From contig CM031857.1 of the NCBI GenBank assembly GCA_018697195.1, positions 61,435,774-61,499,773 of the forward strand: a stretch of DNA of 64,000 nt. The letters are read 5' to 3'. The notes below the pieces were generated by a model that made no database searches, was not told the origin of the DNA, and was given only the letters and a program-made list of their open reading frames with translations. This DNA comes from Certhia americana (lineage: Eukaryota; Chordata; Aves; Passeriformes; Certhiidae). Shown here piece by piece: positions 36,969-51,289 of the stretch (its first letter is position 1; the number at the start of each line of letters is the position of its first letter). Both the position numbers and the translations under genes were made by a program.

Positions 36969-39734
36969 ATGCTTTATGCTGTGAAACAAGTGCCATCTTT
37001 CCCTACTGAACACATAGAAACATTTTGCCTCACATGAAGATGTCAGATAATAAATCCACCACTACAGAACTTTATATAATTTACATGGATTTTTTAAAAT
37101 TAGTGTCTACAGTAAAAACAACAAGTTTTCAACTTGGAAACAAAAGATCGCATCTCTTGCAAGATTCTTAAGATAAAAAGATCAAGGTGAAAAAAATTAA
37201 ATCTACTAGATGTGTGAAGAAGTCTGTAAGAAATAAATGGATAAGCAAAATATGGATGTTAAGATAAAATCAAATAAATTATAACATATGCATTTATTTT
37301 TATAACCTTCCACTTGTTTTTAAATATAAATTATATATAGACATGGACATAAAAATTATGTATACATTTATGGCATTTTAAAATCACTGGAAGCACCTAA
37401 ATTTAGATTCTTATGTATAGATATTTAAAACCTGAAGTTAGACTTCTAAATACTGTGCACGTTTATCTAAGTACTGTCTTCAAACACATTTTCTTGAAGC
37501 ATATGTTCACCATGTAAGTTGCTGTAGAGAATGAGCAGACAATATACCAACAGTATTTGTAAAGAACTTTTTATTCTTTTTTACACTCTGAATCTAGTCT
37601 CTGGAGGTGACAAACATTGATTTCAGGAAAATTGAATTGCTTTTAATTGTCCTAAATTTTGAGTGTATAATTGAGTCATATTTCTCTATCGATTATAACC
37701 ATAAATTTGATACTTCAAACTCAGCTCAGTGACTAATATGAGGGTCTCCAGTACGATTTGAAGACATTTAAAGTTTCTCAAATGTTGCCTCGGGCCTGGC
37801 AAATGTGATTCATGACTATTATGCAGTGCTGTTTCAGGTCGCAGTATTTCCCACCTGGGATTCAGTTCCTACAACAAAAAGAAAAGTGATTCCCTAAGAG
37901 ATGCAGTGTCACATTTGAACCAGAAGACATTTTTGCAGCCATGTATAAATACTTGCGTGCTCTTACACCTAAAATACTGTTGATTTGGTCAGTATTTCTT
38001 CTACTTATTGAACATATGTCTAAACTGCATCTACATATGTGTAACCAAAGCCAATTTGGTAGGTTATGAAAAATTTCATGTTCCATGATGCCATTTCATA
38101 GTCCAAAATGAATTCTGGAATGTATGCTTGAAGACTTTACTGCATTACTCTAATCTTTCTGGATTCATTTTTTGCCTATGGGAGCTCTAATTAAAATGAA
38201 TGAAAGCAGACATTTGCAATTACCATTGCAGAATAAGGGGTTTGGTTTCAGATCTAACAACTTGGAGCTTACTTTTCCCCAGCTGAGTCTTCCTGTTGAT
38301 AATAATTGGATGATATTTCCTTGAAGAGCAAAGGTATAAATTACCAAATGTGTTACACGCTGACAGAACAGAAGTTATTTAATGTGAATGGAAACTAAGA
38401 GATTCTCTTCATATAACCTAGCAAAAAAAGTATTACAAGGAAACTCTGAGCTTGTTAATATCCAGACAGGATATGTACAGAGATGCGTTAATTCTATTCA
38501 TAAAGTTAATTCATTTTAGTACCATAAATTAGTGATTTTTCTCACAAGAAATTTCAAAAATATTCCTTTAAATACACTGAGATTTATAGAATTCTCAACA
38601 GTTATTGTGGAGATTGTTCTCATAATAGTTCTCAAAACCCATTCTCTTTCAGCTGAGATCTTGCTCTTTTGAACAGACCGGATGTCAGTCATGAAGAAAA
38701 ATATTTTCTCAGAGGCTCAAGAGTGTCTGTGACTGCCAGCATAAATTGAATGAGTAGGCTGAAATTCAAAGAAGGGGTCTTATGTGTTAAAAAATTATGG
38801 AAAATCTTTACCAACTGTCATAGACTGATCCATTTTCCTTTCAAGGTTTTCATTGACAGAAAAGTAGAGTGTAGATAAACACGAATATTCTTCAAATATC
38901 ATTTACTTGGCAGTTCATCCTACCCACATTCTATAATATCAAAAAAACTCCGTATTGATTTAAGCTCCAGTTGCTGAGCATGGTTAGATTCAAAGACATT
39001 TTAGACTTGAAAATAGAAAGCCTTTATCTTACAATCAAAGCTCTTCCTACAACAGTTTGAGACATCAAGTATCTAAAATAGTTTCCGTGATATAATTGGT
39101 TGAGCTGTTGGCTTGACGAGAAACATTTTCTTCATTAAATTTATCCCAGTTGTCTGAACACTTCTGCAAACTTAGTTAAAATTATTGGGGGATTTTGTGG
39201 TTTGTTTATTTTCTTTTATAAACACACTGGACTTTCTCTGTAAATGTCTTTGAGAATTATTCAGCGTATTTACAAAACTGGTCTGAAAAAATGCATGACA
39301 TAATTTCTGTTAGTGTCTATGAAAGCTAAGCAGTAAATCTCTAGGCAAGAGAGATAAGACAATAAGAAGAACTTGAGGAGAAGATTTAGTAGGATAGAAG
39401 CAGTCTTAAACTATTCAGTATCCATCTAGATATTTTTGTTTATTATTTCATCATGCAACAACTTTTGAGACACTAGTACGGTTAATTTTCCTTCGTGATA
39501 TTTTAGGAAGATAAGGGAGTGCTGTTTTCCCCATTTTGCAAATACAGAATTTAAGTACAAATTAAGTAAATCTTAGTGCAAGAAGGATTTTGATTACTAA
39601 TAGAGGTATTGAATGTGTAAATTTTAACTAGGCCAAAGTGATAAATCTGAAATAAAATTCTTGGTGATTACTGAACCTTGGAAACATTAAGAATACATAG
39701 GTGAAATGGACTGAAATTGAATGGAATAGTTTTA
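36969..39734. other. Unassigned AT-rich DNA
   Basis: No gene or repeat recognised; frames are at most 74 codons and have no recognisable features. Confidence 0.55.
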
Positions 39735-40545
39735 TTTTTGAGATTCTTCTCTGGACCTGCTTTGAGGTTGTACTCAATATTTTGTACTGGGGAGCCCAAA
39801 GGTGAGCCCAGTATTCAGGTGAGGTCTCACAAGTATTGAGTAGAGGGGGAGAAACACTTCCCTCAATCTGCTGACCATGTCTTATTAAATTAAACACAGG
39901 ATGTGATGAGCTTCTTGGGCTGCAAACCCACATTGCCATCTTAGGACCATCTTAGGAAATTTTTGTTCATCCCACGTCCCTCTCTGTAACAATGCTCTGA
40001 ATTCATTCATCCCTCAGTCTGTGCTGATACTGGAGTTTTCCTCATTCCAGGTGCTTGTACTTGACCTTGTTGAACATTATGATTTTCACTTGGGACCATT
40101 CCTTGGTCTTGAAGCCTGTCAAATACCTTCTGGATGACATCCCTTCCCGCTATTGTGCCACCTACAACACTCGTTTTGGTGCCATCTGCAAACTTGCTGA
40201 GGATTCACTGAATCCCTTCTATTGTCATTGATGAAGGTATTAAATAATATTGGTCCCTGAAGGAAATCTTGAGGGACACCAATCATTAATGGTTTCAACT
40301 TGGATACTGAGCCATGACTACAACTTCTTAGACATGAACATTTCTTATTTGTTCAAAAGCCCACCTATTAAACTCAAATCTCTCAGATGCCATCATGCTG
40401 CGTGGGACTGTGTTGAAAGCCTTACATAAGTCCGTAGATGACATCTGTAGCCCTTCTCATGCCCAGTGATGCAGTCAGTGCATTATAGAAGGTCACAAAA
40501 TTTGTCTAGTACAGTTTGGGCTTGGTGAAGCCAGCCTCCATATTT
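39735..40545 (-). mobile_element. CR1 LINE fragment, reverse transcriptase to UTR
   Basis: Minus-strand CR1. The plus strand shows complement phrases in family order: ttctctggacctgc, ggggagcccaaagg, cttgaccttgttgaacatta, tctggatgacatcccttccc, gccatctgcaaacttgctga and ggcttggtgaagccagcctcc. Minus-strand translation across 40160-40190 reads SKFADGT, so one of the two catalytic aspartates of the reverse-transcriptase FADD motif is lost. Both ends are missing: there is no terminal octamer on the left and no 5' part. The 103-codon minus frame at 39628-39939 belongs partly to this element. Confidence 0.85.
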
Positions 40546-43500
40546 CCAAATATTTGAACACTATACTATTAGCTTTATATATAAGGTGTGCTTTTCCTTT
40601 GTCCACAAACAAGATTTTGAGTGTAGTTTTGCAGTAACTTGGAAACTACATATTTTTTCTCTGTTGAGCAGTGTCAGTGTGGCCTTATAAAAATTCTTTC
40701 AAAGATCCATAAGGCAATGACAGCCTGCAAATATTACAGATCAGGTCATCCGACTGGACATTTCAAAGAAAATATACATGGGTTTATTTCATAAGCACCA
40801 AATGTTCAAATCAATGTCAGATGTGTAAAGATCAGAAAGCAAAAGCTTTCTGATGGACTTTTTTTTGGTGGACTGGAAGTATGTGCCTCCTCCAAGTATA
40901 TTTTTTTTTCTTTTTTGAAATGGAAATTTATTTTAAAAATAGAGGGAGAGAAAACAGGCGAAATAGAAAATCTGCTTCAAGCAAAATCAGTAAAACAGGA
41001 AATCAAACTTCGATTTTGAATTAAATGAATTTAATTTTGTGCTGCTGTTGGTATTGCTGCTGTTGAAGTTGCTGTTACTGTTGTTGTTCTGGGCCCATAA
41101 AAAAATGCTCAGTTTAAGACAAGCATTTTTCTGCATTCCCAAATACACTTGCAAGTTTTAGCCCAATGGAGAGGAAAAATGAAACCCCACAAACAAAAGA
41201 ACAAACTCCTAGGCCACTCTATCACCTGTTTCAGGAAGAAAAATTGGTTGCATGAATTTCTGTGGTAAAGTGAGGGGAAACTATACATTAATGATTGATT
41301 TTAAGGATGAGTGATCTAACAAAAATATTTGAAAATATATTTTCCTTTCTTTAGCTAGGTTTTTCTATTTTTCTCTTTTCAAGAGGTCACATGCTTGAGC
41401 AGTACCCATATGCCCATAAAAATACAGACCATGATTACATACAAAAAATAAGATTTTTGAAAATTCCTCTCATTTTAAAGGTACTTAAATTTTCTGTAGT
41501 TAAGAAAAGAGGAAGCTCAACGAATATATCTCTAAGGAAATTGCAAAAGTTTATGAGAGAATTAATTTCTTGGTATTTAATCTCATTATTTGAAATGTCC
41601 CTGTGTCACTCCAGTAATAAATAAATGTGAATTAATTGGGTAAAAATAAGTTAATTATGTATTATTGGATTTTATCATAATTAAATAATATAATTTTAGA
41701 TTCTTGTCAACTTAGCACTGTGTTTGTTATAAACACACTGAAGTAATTTCCTGACCCACTTGAAGTCGTGCAGCAACCTTAAAAATTGTAACAAAGGTCT
41801 TCACGTGGAAGTGTTTTCTATGCTAACTGGTTATCAAAAGTGAGGAGAATTTTAGTTTAAAAGCAGCAGTGATTAATTAATTTTGATGTTTTCAACTTTT
41901 TTTCCTTTTTTCCTTAAGTGTGTTTCAGTGGAACAATAAAAAGGAATTGTCATTAAAAGACTAAAGAATGAAAACTTCCCCATCTATTATATCTTAACTT
42001 TATTATTTTTTATATAAAAATGAGTCAAAGTAAATTCTACAAATTTTGGAATTTAGAAGGTCAAAATTTCTCATTCATAAGTTCTTGTTTCCCATAATCT
42101 ATTGAAATAAGCTTTATATTGCTGTGCTCTCTTGTATATTTATGGTATTTATATAGGCAATCAAAACTCAGTATATTTACAGTTCACATTTAGGACTTTG
42201 TCAAATAAATCATGCAAGTATCAGACTAAAACAAAAGGTTAAATTATCCAGAAATATGTGTCTGCTATTTACAATACTACAATTGTAATCAAGTACCGTT
42301 TCAAGTTAGAGAGAAGAGATACTTAACTGAGTTAAACCTGATCATCCAAGAGTTTCCACTTAGTTCCACCAAATCATAATCACCCACCTTTCCAGTGTAG
42401 GAAATAATAAATACAGCATGAGTACTTTGGTTCTGTACTAGTATTCTCGTACTTTAGTTTGGCTCCGGAGTGCACTTTTGAGGCAAACCTTGCAGTTGTT
42501 CCTAATGTCCATGCATTTGTACACCGTGTGGGGTGGTCTTGGGTGGCTGAACTGCATTGCTTCCCAGAGTAAAAAGTAGTGCCAACTACTAACAGGCAGT
42601 CAGCTCAGGAAACCATTCTGGAGCCAATTAAAATAAATTTCCTTAAAAAACATACACATTAAGTCCTCATCACTACCTGTTTCACCACAATTGTCTTAAT
42701 TTCACTTAATTATTTACTTATATTGGTATGACTACGCTAGTGCAGTTTCTGCAATTTCTGTTGTTCTAAGGTCAGATAAATTATGCCTATGTAAATTACT
42801 GAGTTTCTGATACTAATGTAGTTGCCTAAAAATTTAAAGACAAATATAATTTCCACTCTGTGATTTTCATTATGGTTTTCCAGATAATGGGTTTGAGTAA
42901 TGTGTTAGAACAGTACTACTGTCAGAGCTTGTGCCATTGTAAATTCTCATGACTATCCTACCAAGTTGAAGGGAATGCAGAAGATCCTTTTCACGGTGCT
43001 AGGGAGAGGAGCTGAGGCTCTCTGGAGATCAAAGTGCTCTAGGCAAAAAAAGGCCTGGAATAATAGTAAATAAGGGAGCAAATTCTAACTGAAAACTTTA
43101 CATTTGGAACGATATCTGAATATCAGACAACCTCTCCATCTTTTCTAAAGTTTGGCAACAAGATATTATCCACCAACTCTTGAAACCATGTAACAGAAAG
43201 AAAATTAACTAAATTAAGTAAGATTGCATGCCAGTAGTCTTACTCCTCTTTTTCCTACTCCTAGAAAACAGTTCTTCCCCATTCTTTATGTGATTCAATG
43301 GATCTGTATAGATCCACTTCTTCCATATTGATTCACATGTAATTAATGTATGAATTTTTTTCATGTGCCTTCAGCTTTGTTTCAACTAAATTTCTTTCTC
43401 TTCTCAAACTACTTTTCTCAGTAGAAATTTTGTGCATAATGTGTCAGTACAAAGCAAAGCATCATAACAGGCTAATGCAGTTATTAACCTTGAAGCACTG

Positions 43501-46500
43501 TAGGCCAATAAAAGCATTTTAAATGTTATGATCTGACCATCTTATCTGGAACTTGAGAATAGATGGTCAGTACCAGTTTTGTGGCTGCAAGTTGGAGGTA
43601 ACTTGTATGCAATGTCTATAAAATCTCAAAAACTCTTCTGTGTTTACCCTATTGCAAGGTGAATGTGAAAACTATTGTGCTTAATTCTTGCTGACAAATA
43701 CTTTCACATGTATTGGCAAACAGTCAGCTACAGTTGAATAGAACAAAGCAGCTGCTTGCAAAGCTCAGCTAGGAGCCAATAACTTTTAGTCTTCTTTCTC
43801 CTCTGCTGCTCACTAAAGGATTGTGTCAAAAAGTCAGACACATATTTCATATACCCAAAGGAGATGTTTCTGCTATACTACTCCTTTGTCTGTATGTGCT
43901 CATGAAAGAACATCACTTATTCCCCAGACACAGACTGATTATGTGATATGTTTACTGAAAAGTCAGGGATCTCCTGGTGGAATCCTGCTCTGAAACTTTT
44001 ATACTCTGCATGATGATAATAAACTTGTTTTGGGGCCATTGACTTTGCTTCTGATAGTCAGAGATTGTCCTTACATCCTGTCTGTATCTCTTGTGCCAAA
44101 AAGTTCTCAGCAGAGTTGTAATACACCAAATACAATAAGTGCATCCCTTACACAGGCTCCCTAGCACTTCTCTGAGAAAAATTTAACTGCGTGTAGTCAT
44201 GTAAGAACTAGTTTTAGAAATGGCCTCTAGTGATTTTGTGAAAGTCAGGAAGCAGAAACCATGCTTGAACCTTCACAAAACAATGAGAAACAAAGCCTTC
44301 CTTTAACTGCAGGTCAAGTGTCAAGTGTAACACACTGCTTAAGTTGCTAGTCTACATATGTTTATTGTTTTGAAAGCATGGAATTCTAGCATAATTCTCT
44401 ACTGAAAGGGACTAAAAATAAATTTAAATTTTCTTAATTTTTTAAAATTTCGGGGATTATTAAGCATTATCTAAAAACTCTAAGAACTGGATTTGTATTC
44501 TTTTTTCAGAAGAAAAGGGAAAGTATTAATTGACATAGATTTCTGTATATTAAAAAAATAGGATTAGGTTTTGAAAGGTATCATGAAACTTCTTGTGGTA
44601 TAAGTCCTTTCTCCTAGCCTAACTAATGACTCTTGATTGTGTCATTTAGTATCTATCTCCTTGTAACTTTGGTGAGAAACACAGGTAGCAGATTCTAACC
44701 AAGAAATCATAGGGTGGGTTTTTTTCCCAGCAATGCTACCTACCTATTCAGGTGGTGTTAGTATTGGGACTGAAGTTGCCTCTTCTGTAGAGCTGGGCTT
44801 GTTTTCTTCATAGAAATTATTAAAGGACATAATTTTTCATTGTTACATGAAGACACGGAGCCTGGATCTCAAACATAAACAAGTGCACTTAAAGCTGTTT
44901 CGCACACAGGGAAGACTTCCAATTCTGTACAACTGTTTTTATTTTGTGTTATTAAGAAATAGAATAAGATAAATAATTTAAATACCTGCATTATTTAGTA
45001 GAATTCAACAAAATCACAACCATTTACTAATTGTTCTTAGTTTTGAAATTAATTCTATATGTATTATAACAAATTAAGTGACTTGATAGTCACTCTCAGT
45101 GCATTCTGTAAAGCAGATCTCAAAAGGAGGGACCAAAATCTTGAATCTCAACTTTCTCGCAAGCCACTCATCAACGTTTTCCTGCTTTCAGAAGTTCATC
45201 CTGAAGCATTGTTTCCTATCTTTTTTCAAAAGGCTTCAAGTTGTGTTCAGCTGATATGTCTGAACTCCAGTAATGTGGCTGTATTCAGGTGCTGTCTTAT
45301 CTCTCCATAGTAGGCTGTGTTTTGTTTACCAACAGATGATAAGCACTGTAGCAGCAAATAAGTTCTAGGTATTCTTTAGATATAAGGGCAATAGCAAGTT
45401 TCTCATGCAGGACTTGATTTCACTTAAATACACACATAGAGAGTTTATTTCATGACTTGAAATAGAGGAAAACTGAATAAACATCCAATTCCATCTGACC
45501 TTCTATTTTAAATTTGACAGTTAATAGTTTTGGATGTCAGCACATAGAAAGTACATGAGGATTAAAATAGGAAGGGGAGGGGAGGCCAGGTGAGAAAACG
45601 TCCATCTAAGAATAAGAAAGACTGCAAAATTTAAAAAATATAAACAAAACAACTGCCCCGAAAAAAACCAAATCAAAACACCCAAACCAACACAAAACTA
45701 AAATAAAGTTTCCCTAAGAACACTGAGAATGCTGGTTTCATAAGAATTATTCTGTTTCCCACTTTCATTAATTATACTTTTTTCCCATCCCAGACATCTT
45801 ATTGCCCTTTCAGTAATAGCTTCAGATTCAGTGATCCATTTCAATCCCTTTTCTTCTGTATGACATTTATTTCTGAAAGGTATGTAACTCTTCAAATGGG
45901 GTGAATTTTAAAAGTTTCCATAAAGATAGAAAAAGCTAGTGGGGATATCATTTTCTCCTTCATCTCTTTTTTCAAGGTTGCATTGGGCTTTGCTCAGATT
46001 TTCCTGTAACTGAAAAAAGTGACTTGAGATTCCTCATAGTCTTAAATAAGATCTCTGTGTTCAGTTAGTTAGAATCTACCTATCTCCTGTAGTTTCACTA
46101 AACACTAAAGCTGGACTAGTAAGCAGAAACAAATTCAGAGGAATGTTTACAGCTGTTAATAAATAAAGAAAATATAGAAACTTTTTGATTTATAGTATTT
46201 TTGTTAGAATTAAAGTAATGTTTTTTTTAACAGGTTTGATGGTCTGGATAACAGGGGTAAGAAGGAGAATGGTATAAGAAGAATAAAATTACTTTGTTTC
46301 TGTGTTTAGATGTTGCCATACAATTATGCACCAGTCAGTTTAAACCACTGAAAACTGCTGTCCCAATGCCTTTTGGACAGTCACTGAACAAAGTTCTAAT
46401 TCATAAATTTTCTAATTATTTTTCATTTTTTTAAAAAAGCAATCATATGCTTTGCCTTTGAGAGCAAACTACTTTGTCACATTGTCTTCTGTCAATTGTT
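40546..46500. other. Unassigned AT-rich DNA
   Basis: No gene recognised. Contains an imperfect CTG/TTG trinucleotide stretch (41038-41090) and an A/C-only tract near 45645-45700. A less AT-rich patch at about 42440-42620 (tggctccggagtgc, accgtgtggggtggtc) matches nothing I know. Frames are at most 83 codons. Confidence 0.5.
41038..41090. repeat. Imperfect CTG/TTG trinucleotide repeat
   Basis: Mixed ctg, ttg, gtt and att triplets, in phase for about 50 bases. It shows no sign of being coding. Confidence 0.7.
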
Positions 46501-46680
46501 AGTGATGTGTCAGTATGGGATCTAACACCTATCGTTTCGTTCTGTGTAAACTCAATAAACTGGTACCAGAAATTTCCCAGTATCTGTACGTGAATGCCAC
46601 ACAGGGTGCTGGGTGCACAGCCGGCAGGGGTCAGCGTGAGACCGCGCTGGCTCCTCCGCAATCCCTTTGAAGTATCCCTG
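46501..46680. other. CpG-rich patch, unidentified
   Basis: About eight CpG dinucleotides fall within roughly 130 bases (cgtttcg, tacg, ccgg, agcg, accgcg, tccg) in a landscape where CpG is rare. A caataaac motif at about 46552 precedes it. It might be the U5 part of an unrecognised LTR, with AATAAA upstream of a GC-rich segment, or a small methylation-free regulatory patch. No terminal motifs or open frame decide between them. Confidence 0.35.
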
Positions 46681-46757
46681 GAATTCAAGCAGCCTTCTTA
46701 CACTGCACAAAACACACACAACTCACAAACAACTGCAATCTTCCAGTTTGTTCCAGC

Positions 46758-46812
46758 TTTTTTTTCTTTTTTTCCTTTTTTTTTTTTTTTGGTTTTGGTT
46801 TTGGTTTTTTCC
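46758..46812. repeat. T-rich / TTTTGG low-complexity tract
   Basis: T runs broken by C, a 16-base T run, then three ggtttt units. It is simple sequence; the overlapping plus frames are artefacts of it. Confidence 0.8.
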
Positions 46813-49243
46813 TATACAAAAGCACAAAAATAGCTCCCCTATGAAGAATACTCAAACTTCACTTTGAGAAAACCCTGAAGTAAATTTCTCCTAATTCAAA
46901 CTGGTAAGTCCATCAAAGTTGAGAAGCTTAATTCCAGTTTCCAAGTTCACCTTTCTTCACAAGACTTAAAGGGACCCATGAACCATAGGAGTAGCCTAAA
47001 ATCCTTTACATAAACTCTCAAAACTATGCCAGTGGAAAATTAAAACACGATAAGCAATATAATCACAAATGCCCAAACAGGACAGAATAAAAGAAAGCTA
47101 TTAATCCAAACTAATTTCCACTATATTAAAAACAAAAGAGTTTTAAAAATGGCTTTTCATTGCTTTTTACAAAATGGTTCTAAAGCAAGTACTGTAAAGA
47201 AGCGCCTAATCAAGAAAAGGCTATAATCAGACTGATATCTTCTTCAAAGAGGGATTGGACTAGGAAATGTAATGATAGAGTCCAAATAGAATGCTTTAAA
47301 GGTAATTGCTGTCTCCTCACATATACATAGAAAGGTCAAGTGTAACTAGGGAGAGCAGATTTGATTTCCTATGTCCTATGCTATCTAAATAAGCAAATCT
47401 GCTGAAGACACTGAGGGAAGGACTCTAAATCTCATTGCTAAAACCCACCGAGCAGGTTTGAAAAACAAGTGTTTTCACAGAAAGAAATGTATCAAAGACA
47501 GACTTAAGTCCACTGACATTTGAAATGTACTGTTGTGTTTGTCCTTCATTTAAAAATACTTGAAGAAAAATGCAGAATCACCTTTAAAAATAAAAGCAAA
47601 TGAATGTTATTTTCTTTGCATGGGTTTTTTAAACAAAACCAAGCTTATGTATGAGAGAAGAAACAAAATCAAAAAAAACCAAAACAACTAAAAAGATAGA
47701 TGGATTTGATAAAAAAATATTGCTAATGATAAGAAAAAATATTTAGTGTTATTGTTTTTACATTTTGAGCCTTTTAACTTGTACATATTCCTAGAGTTAA
47801 ATCCTGGAGGCACACAGAATATCTTTGAAGCACTTATTAGCTCACCATTTTAAGCTCAAGGCTTATGATTTTCTGATTATTATTTCATGATTATTCTAAA
47901 GAAACCTCCATGTCATGTACTTTAAATTCAATGCACTGTTTTTTCTTTGTTTAGACCATTAGGGATCCATTTAGATTGTCGAAAGACGAGGAGAGAATAG
48001 GAGAAAGTAGTAGGAGAATATTTTTTTTTTAAAAAAGTTATGTCTTATTGAAGAAATTTGTACAATCTAAGAATATACATAAACACTTTTTAATGAAATA
48101 ATTCCTCTTTCCCTTTTGAAACAGTACAGATTTATGGGAAGACAATTTGTGAACAGGTCTGCTCATTTTTTAACAATTTCTTGTTTTGTTTGTGTTTTTA
48201 ATAGTGGAAGATGTAGGAAATCATTCTACCTGTATTCTATGACAGCATAGCATAAGAAAATGAATTCTAGAAAATTCATATTGGAAAAGTCGACTTCCAT
48301 TACTAAGTTACTTTTAAGTGAATTTTTTACAGAAAATTATTTAAATTCCAGAGGAAGTGTTTCAGGATCATTTACAGGACATCAATGAATAAATAAAGTC
48401 TTTTGAATTCTTTCAGTGAAAGGCAATTACAGGTAAAGATTAGCAACCTCCTTTTGATAGAATCTCTAAAGAAGCTTATAAAATTTTAGTGCATGGCAAC
48501 ATTATTTTTCTCATATGTGATGATAAAGAATGACAGAAATACTTCAGCAGACCAAAGTGTGTTGAGTGGAAGACTACATTTATATATCTCAAGAGACAGA
48601 GATTTATAATGCTATTTAATCATTCTAATTCTGACAGTTTCAAAATACTGCCAGACCAGATGTGAGAGGGAATTTGGATGGCTGAGGGTTGCTTTTGTTG
48701 TTGTTTCTATTTCTCCTTTTTATGGGCTGATGCCAGCACGGAAGCTCTAAATTAGGAAGCTTTAATAGGAATGTATATGACAGTACTTTGGTTAGCCAAT
48801 CATGCCAGTAAATATCATAAGTAGGAGAGAGCAGGATTATGTCACAGCTGGAGATATAATTACTGTATAAATTACTCTTTAATAGCTTCTGTGCTATGTA
48901 TTAGAGAACATGTCTTTTAGTTTTACCAATTAACCTACTGAAAATACCTCCCAGTAAATTCAGCTGTGTAACTGAAGAGGCAAAATATTGCTTATGTTAT
49001 TTTTACATTGTTCTATCCAAACACATAGTTTTCATTAATTAGCCTCTATAAATTTCTTGTTGAATAAAAAATTGAATCTTGTATGAGTATAACATTTTCT
49101 GACACACAAAGTGAATACATATTGTATTCTCTTGACCTTCTACCGTTCAAATTTTTCAGCATGAAAACAGAAGTATGTGTAACCCAAAATTTTACTGGCT
49201 AAACAGCTGTAGAGCCACCTTATTAAATGTTTAGGTAAGCATC

Positions 49244-49280
<37 letters not shown>

Positions 49281-50953
49281 AAAGAAATTAAAGAGTGTCC
49301 TTCTGTCTTGATCTTGTTTCTATTTTTTTCCCCACTGTCTTTGATGAAATCCTGGTTTTAATTTCTGTTGAAGCCTTAATCCTGTAAACCGGTCAGTCTA
49401 TTCATGATATAGTGAATGTCCTCAAGCAATTTTTTAACTTAATTTAAATTATTATGAGCTTAAAAATTAGATACTTGTATACATGTTTTCTTGGTCTAAT
49501 ACTTAGCCCTTCAAAGGATCGACAGGATTTTGATGACACTAGGCAGCTCTTAGCCAGGGGTGGGATTTATCTTACTTTAAAGAAGAAATCTAAAATAGAT
49601 CCCATGAACTTTGATGTGAAGCTGGGTATTTCCTCCTCTGAGCATAAAGCTGGCTGGAGAGGACTAGCTTGCACATCTCAAGACAGTTCAGATATCCACA
49701 TACAGATGTCTAATGCAATTTGGGGTACCATAAAGGTACTCTAGCTGGTCTCCAGATGCTACTCCAGAACATGGCTTCCATAGATCCTCAGTTATATATA
49801 TATATATATATATCAACTTTGGGGTCATCCTGGGAATTTCTAAATAACTGCTGTGGGCTTTTGAATTGGGCTTTGGCCTCTCACGAAGAAAGTTCTCTGA
49901 CTGCATGGCACAGAAGACTTCTAGTTTAAGGAGAAATTTGAGTCAATTGAGGAGTTTATGAATGGAATAGTAGTTATCATTATTGGGGATTTTTTGAGGG
50001 GTTTTTTTGGGTTTTTTTTGTTTTTTAATGAAATGCAGATCATCTTTAAACAGCTCTAGGAATGGGTGGAATGCTGAGATCTTTTTTTCATATATTGAAG
50101 CTGTTGTCTGGAGTGTTCAGTTGCAGACTGACATGAAGAGAATACTGTAACTTTAGCAGTCAGTGATAAAATCTGATCATCATAGTATAGAATAGTCATA
50201 GTAGAGATAGTCATACGTAGAGATAAGGGTGTGATGTTTTCTTTTCTTCCCACTTTTTTCAGTAACATATTGAATGTTCTGTCAAAAAAGACATGTCTTT
50301 ACTTATAAAATGTAGAGATTTTTGTGGGGTTTTTTTCTGAAAAAATTAGTTTCATTAAAAACATGTGCAGTACAATGTCAGACCAAGCAACGTTTTCTAA
50401 ATTCTATTAATGCTTCTTTCTGTGTAGAATTTTGCCAGGAAACAGTATCTTGAAGAACTGAAAAAAATATAAAATTAGATAAAGTTGTAATATTAATACT
50501 TTTATTAGCATTGGACTTCTATTTTAATAAATCTTCTTAGAAATACTAAATACTTTAAAAGTATAGTGCAATAATACAAAATTTGGGTAGAGTGATTTCT
50601 TTTTTGTTTGTTCTGCTTTGGTCCCTCCCTCTCAATGTTTGCAATTGAAGTGAGAAAAATTTTTGATTTTTTGGGAAAAAACCCCAACTTTGTTTTGGGA
50701 AAGGTCATTTGCAACAGTTTTAAATTACCTGAAAGGTATTGTTAAGTCCTTGAAAAAATTTTCCCTTTGTTAAGGTTTACATTGCAGGAGGAAATTAATT
50801 GATGTAATTGTTGTGCAAGGATCACCTTATAGGTAGAATCATGGATAAATAGATAGATAAATGAGCAGATATACTCACACAAAATAAATGTTTTCAGACA
50901 TACATATGAATACTATATTTATATAGATATTATTCATTACACATATATATGAA
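46813..50953. other. Unassigned AT-rich DNA with simple repeats
   Basis: No gene recognised. Includes a T31 run (49246-49276), a (TA)n run (49793-49813) and G-run/T-run sequence at 49984-50030. The 96-codon plus frame at 49454-49744 lies in slightly less AT-rich sequence and has no recognised domain. Confidence 0.5.
49246..49276. repeat. Poly(T) run, 31 bases
   Basis: Uninterrupted T31; no attached retroelement recognised. Confidence 0.9.
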
Positions 50954-51254
50954 GAGAAGATGTCAAAAAGATGGAGCCAGGCTCTTCTCTATAGTGAACA
51001 AAAGCCAATGGACAGAAACTGATGCACAGGAAGTTCCACCTGAATATGAGGAGGAACTTCTTTAATGTGCAGGTGACCATGCAGTGGAACAGATTGCCCA
51101 GAGAGGTTGTAGAGTCTTCCTCACTGGAGATATTCAAGAACCATCTGAAAACAGTACTGTGCCATGTGCTCTGGGATGACCCTGATTGAACAGGAGGCTG
51201 GACCAGATGAACCACTGCTATTCCTTCCAACCTTACCCATTCTGTGATTCTGTG

Positions 51255-51256
<2 letters not shown>
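50954..51256 (+). mobile_element. CR1 LINE 3' end
   Basis: Plus-strand CR1 3' UTR of about 300 bases. It contains the family phrases gatggagccaggctcttctc, ggaggaacttctttaatgtg, agattgcccagagaggttgt and ggctggaccagatgaacc, ending cccattctgtgattctgtga. It is 5'-truncated and looks less diverged than the 3.3-4.6 kb copy. The 115- and 60-codon minus frames over it are antisense shadows. Confidence 0.92.

Positions 51257-51288
<32 letters not shown>
51255..51288. repeat. (AT)9(AC)8 microsatellite at CR1 3' end
   Basis: (AT)9 then (AC)8 begin directly after the CR1 terminal octamers, with no intervening base. Confidence 0.92.

Positions 51289-51289
<1 letters not shown>

Noticed and set aside
46594..46867. 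Overlapping plus frames of 66-79 codons
   Set aside because: Most of their length is poly-Phe/Trp from the T-rich and TTTTGG tract.
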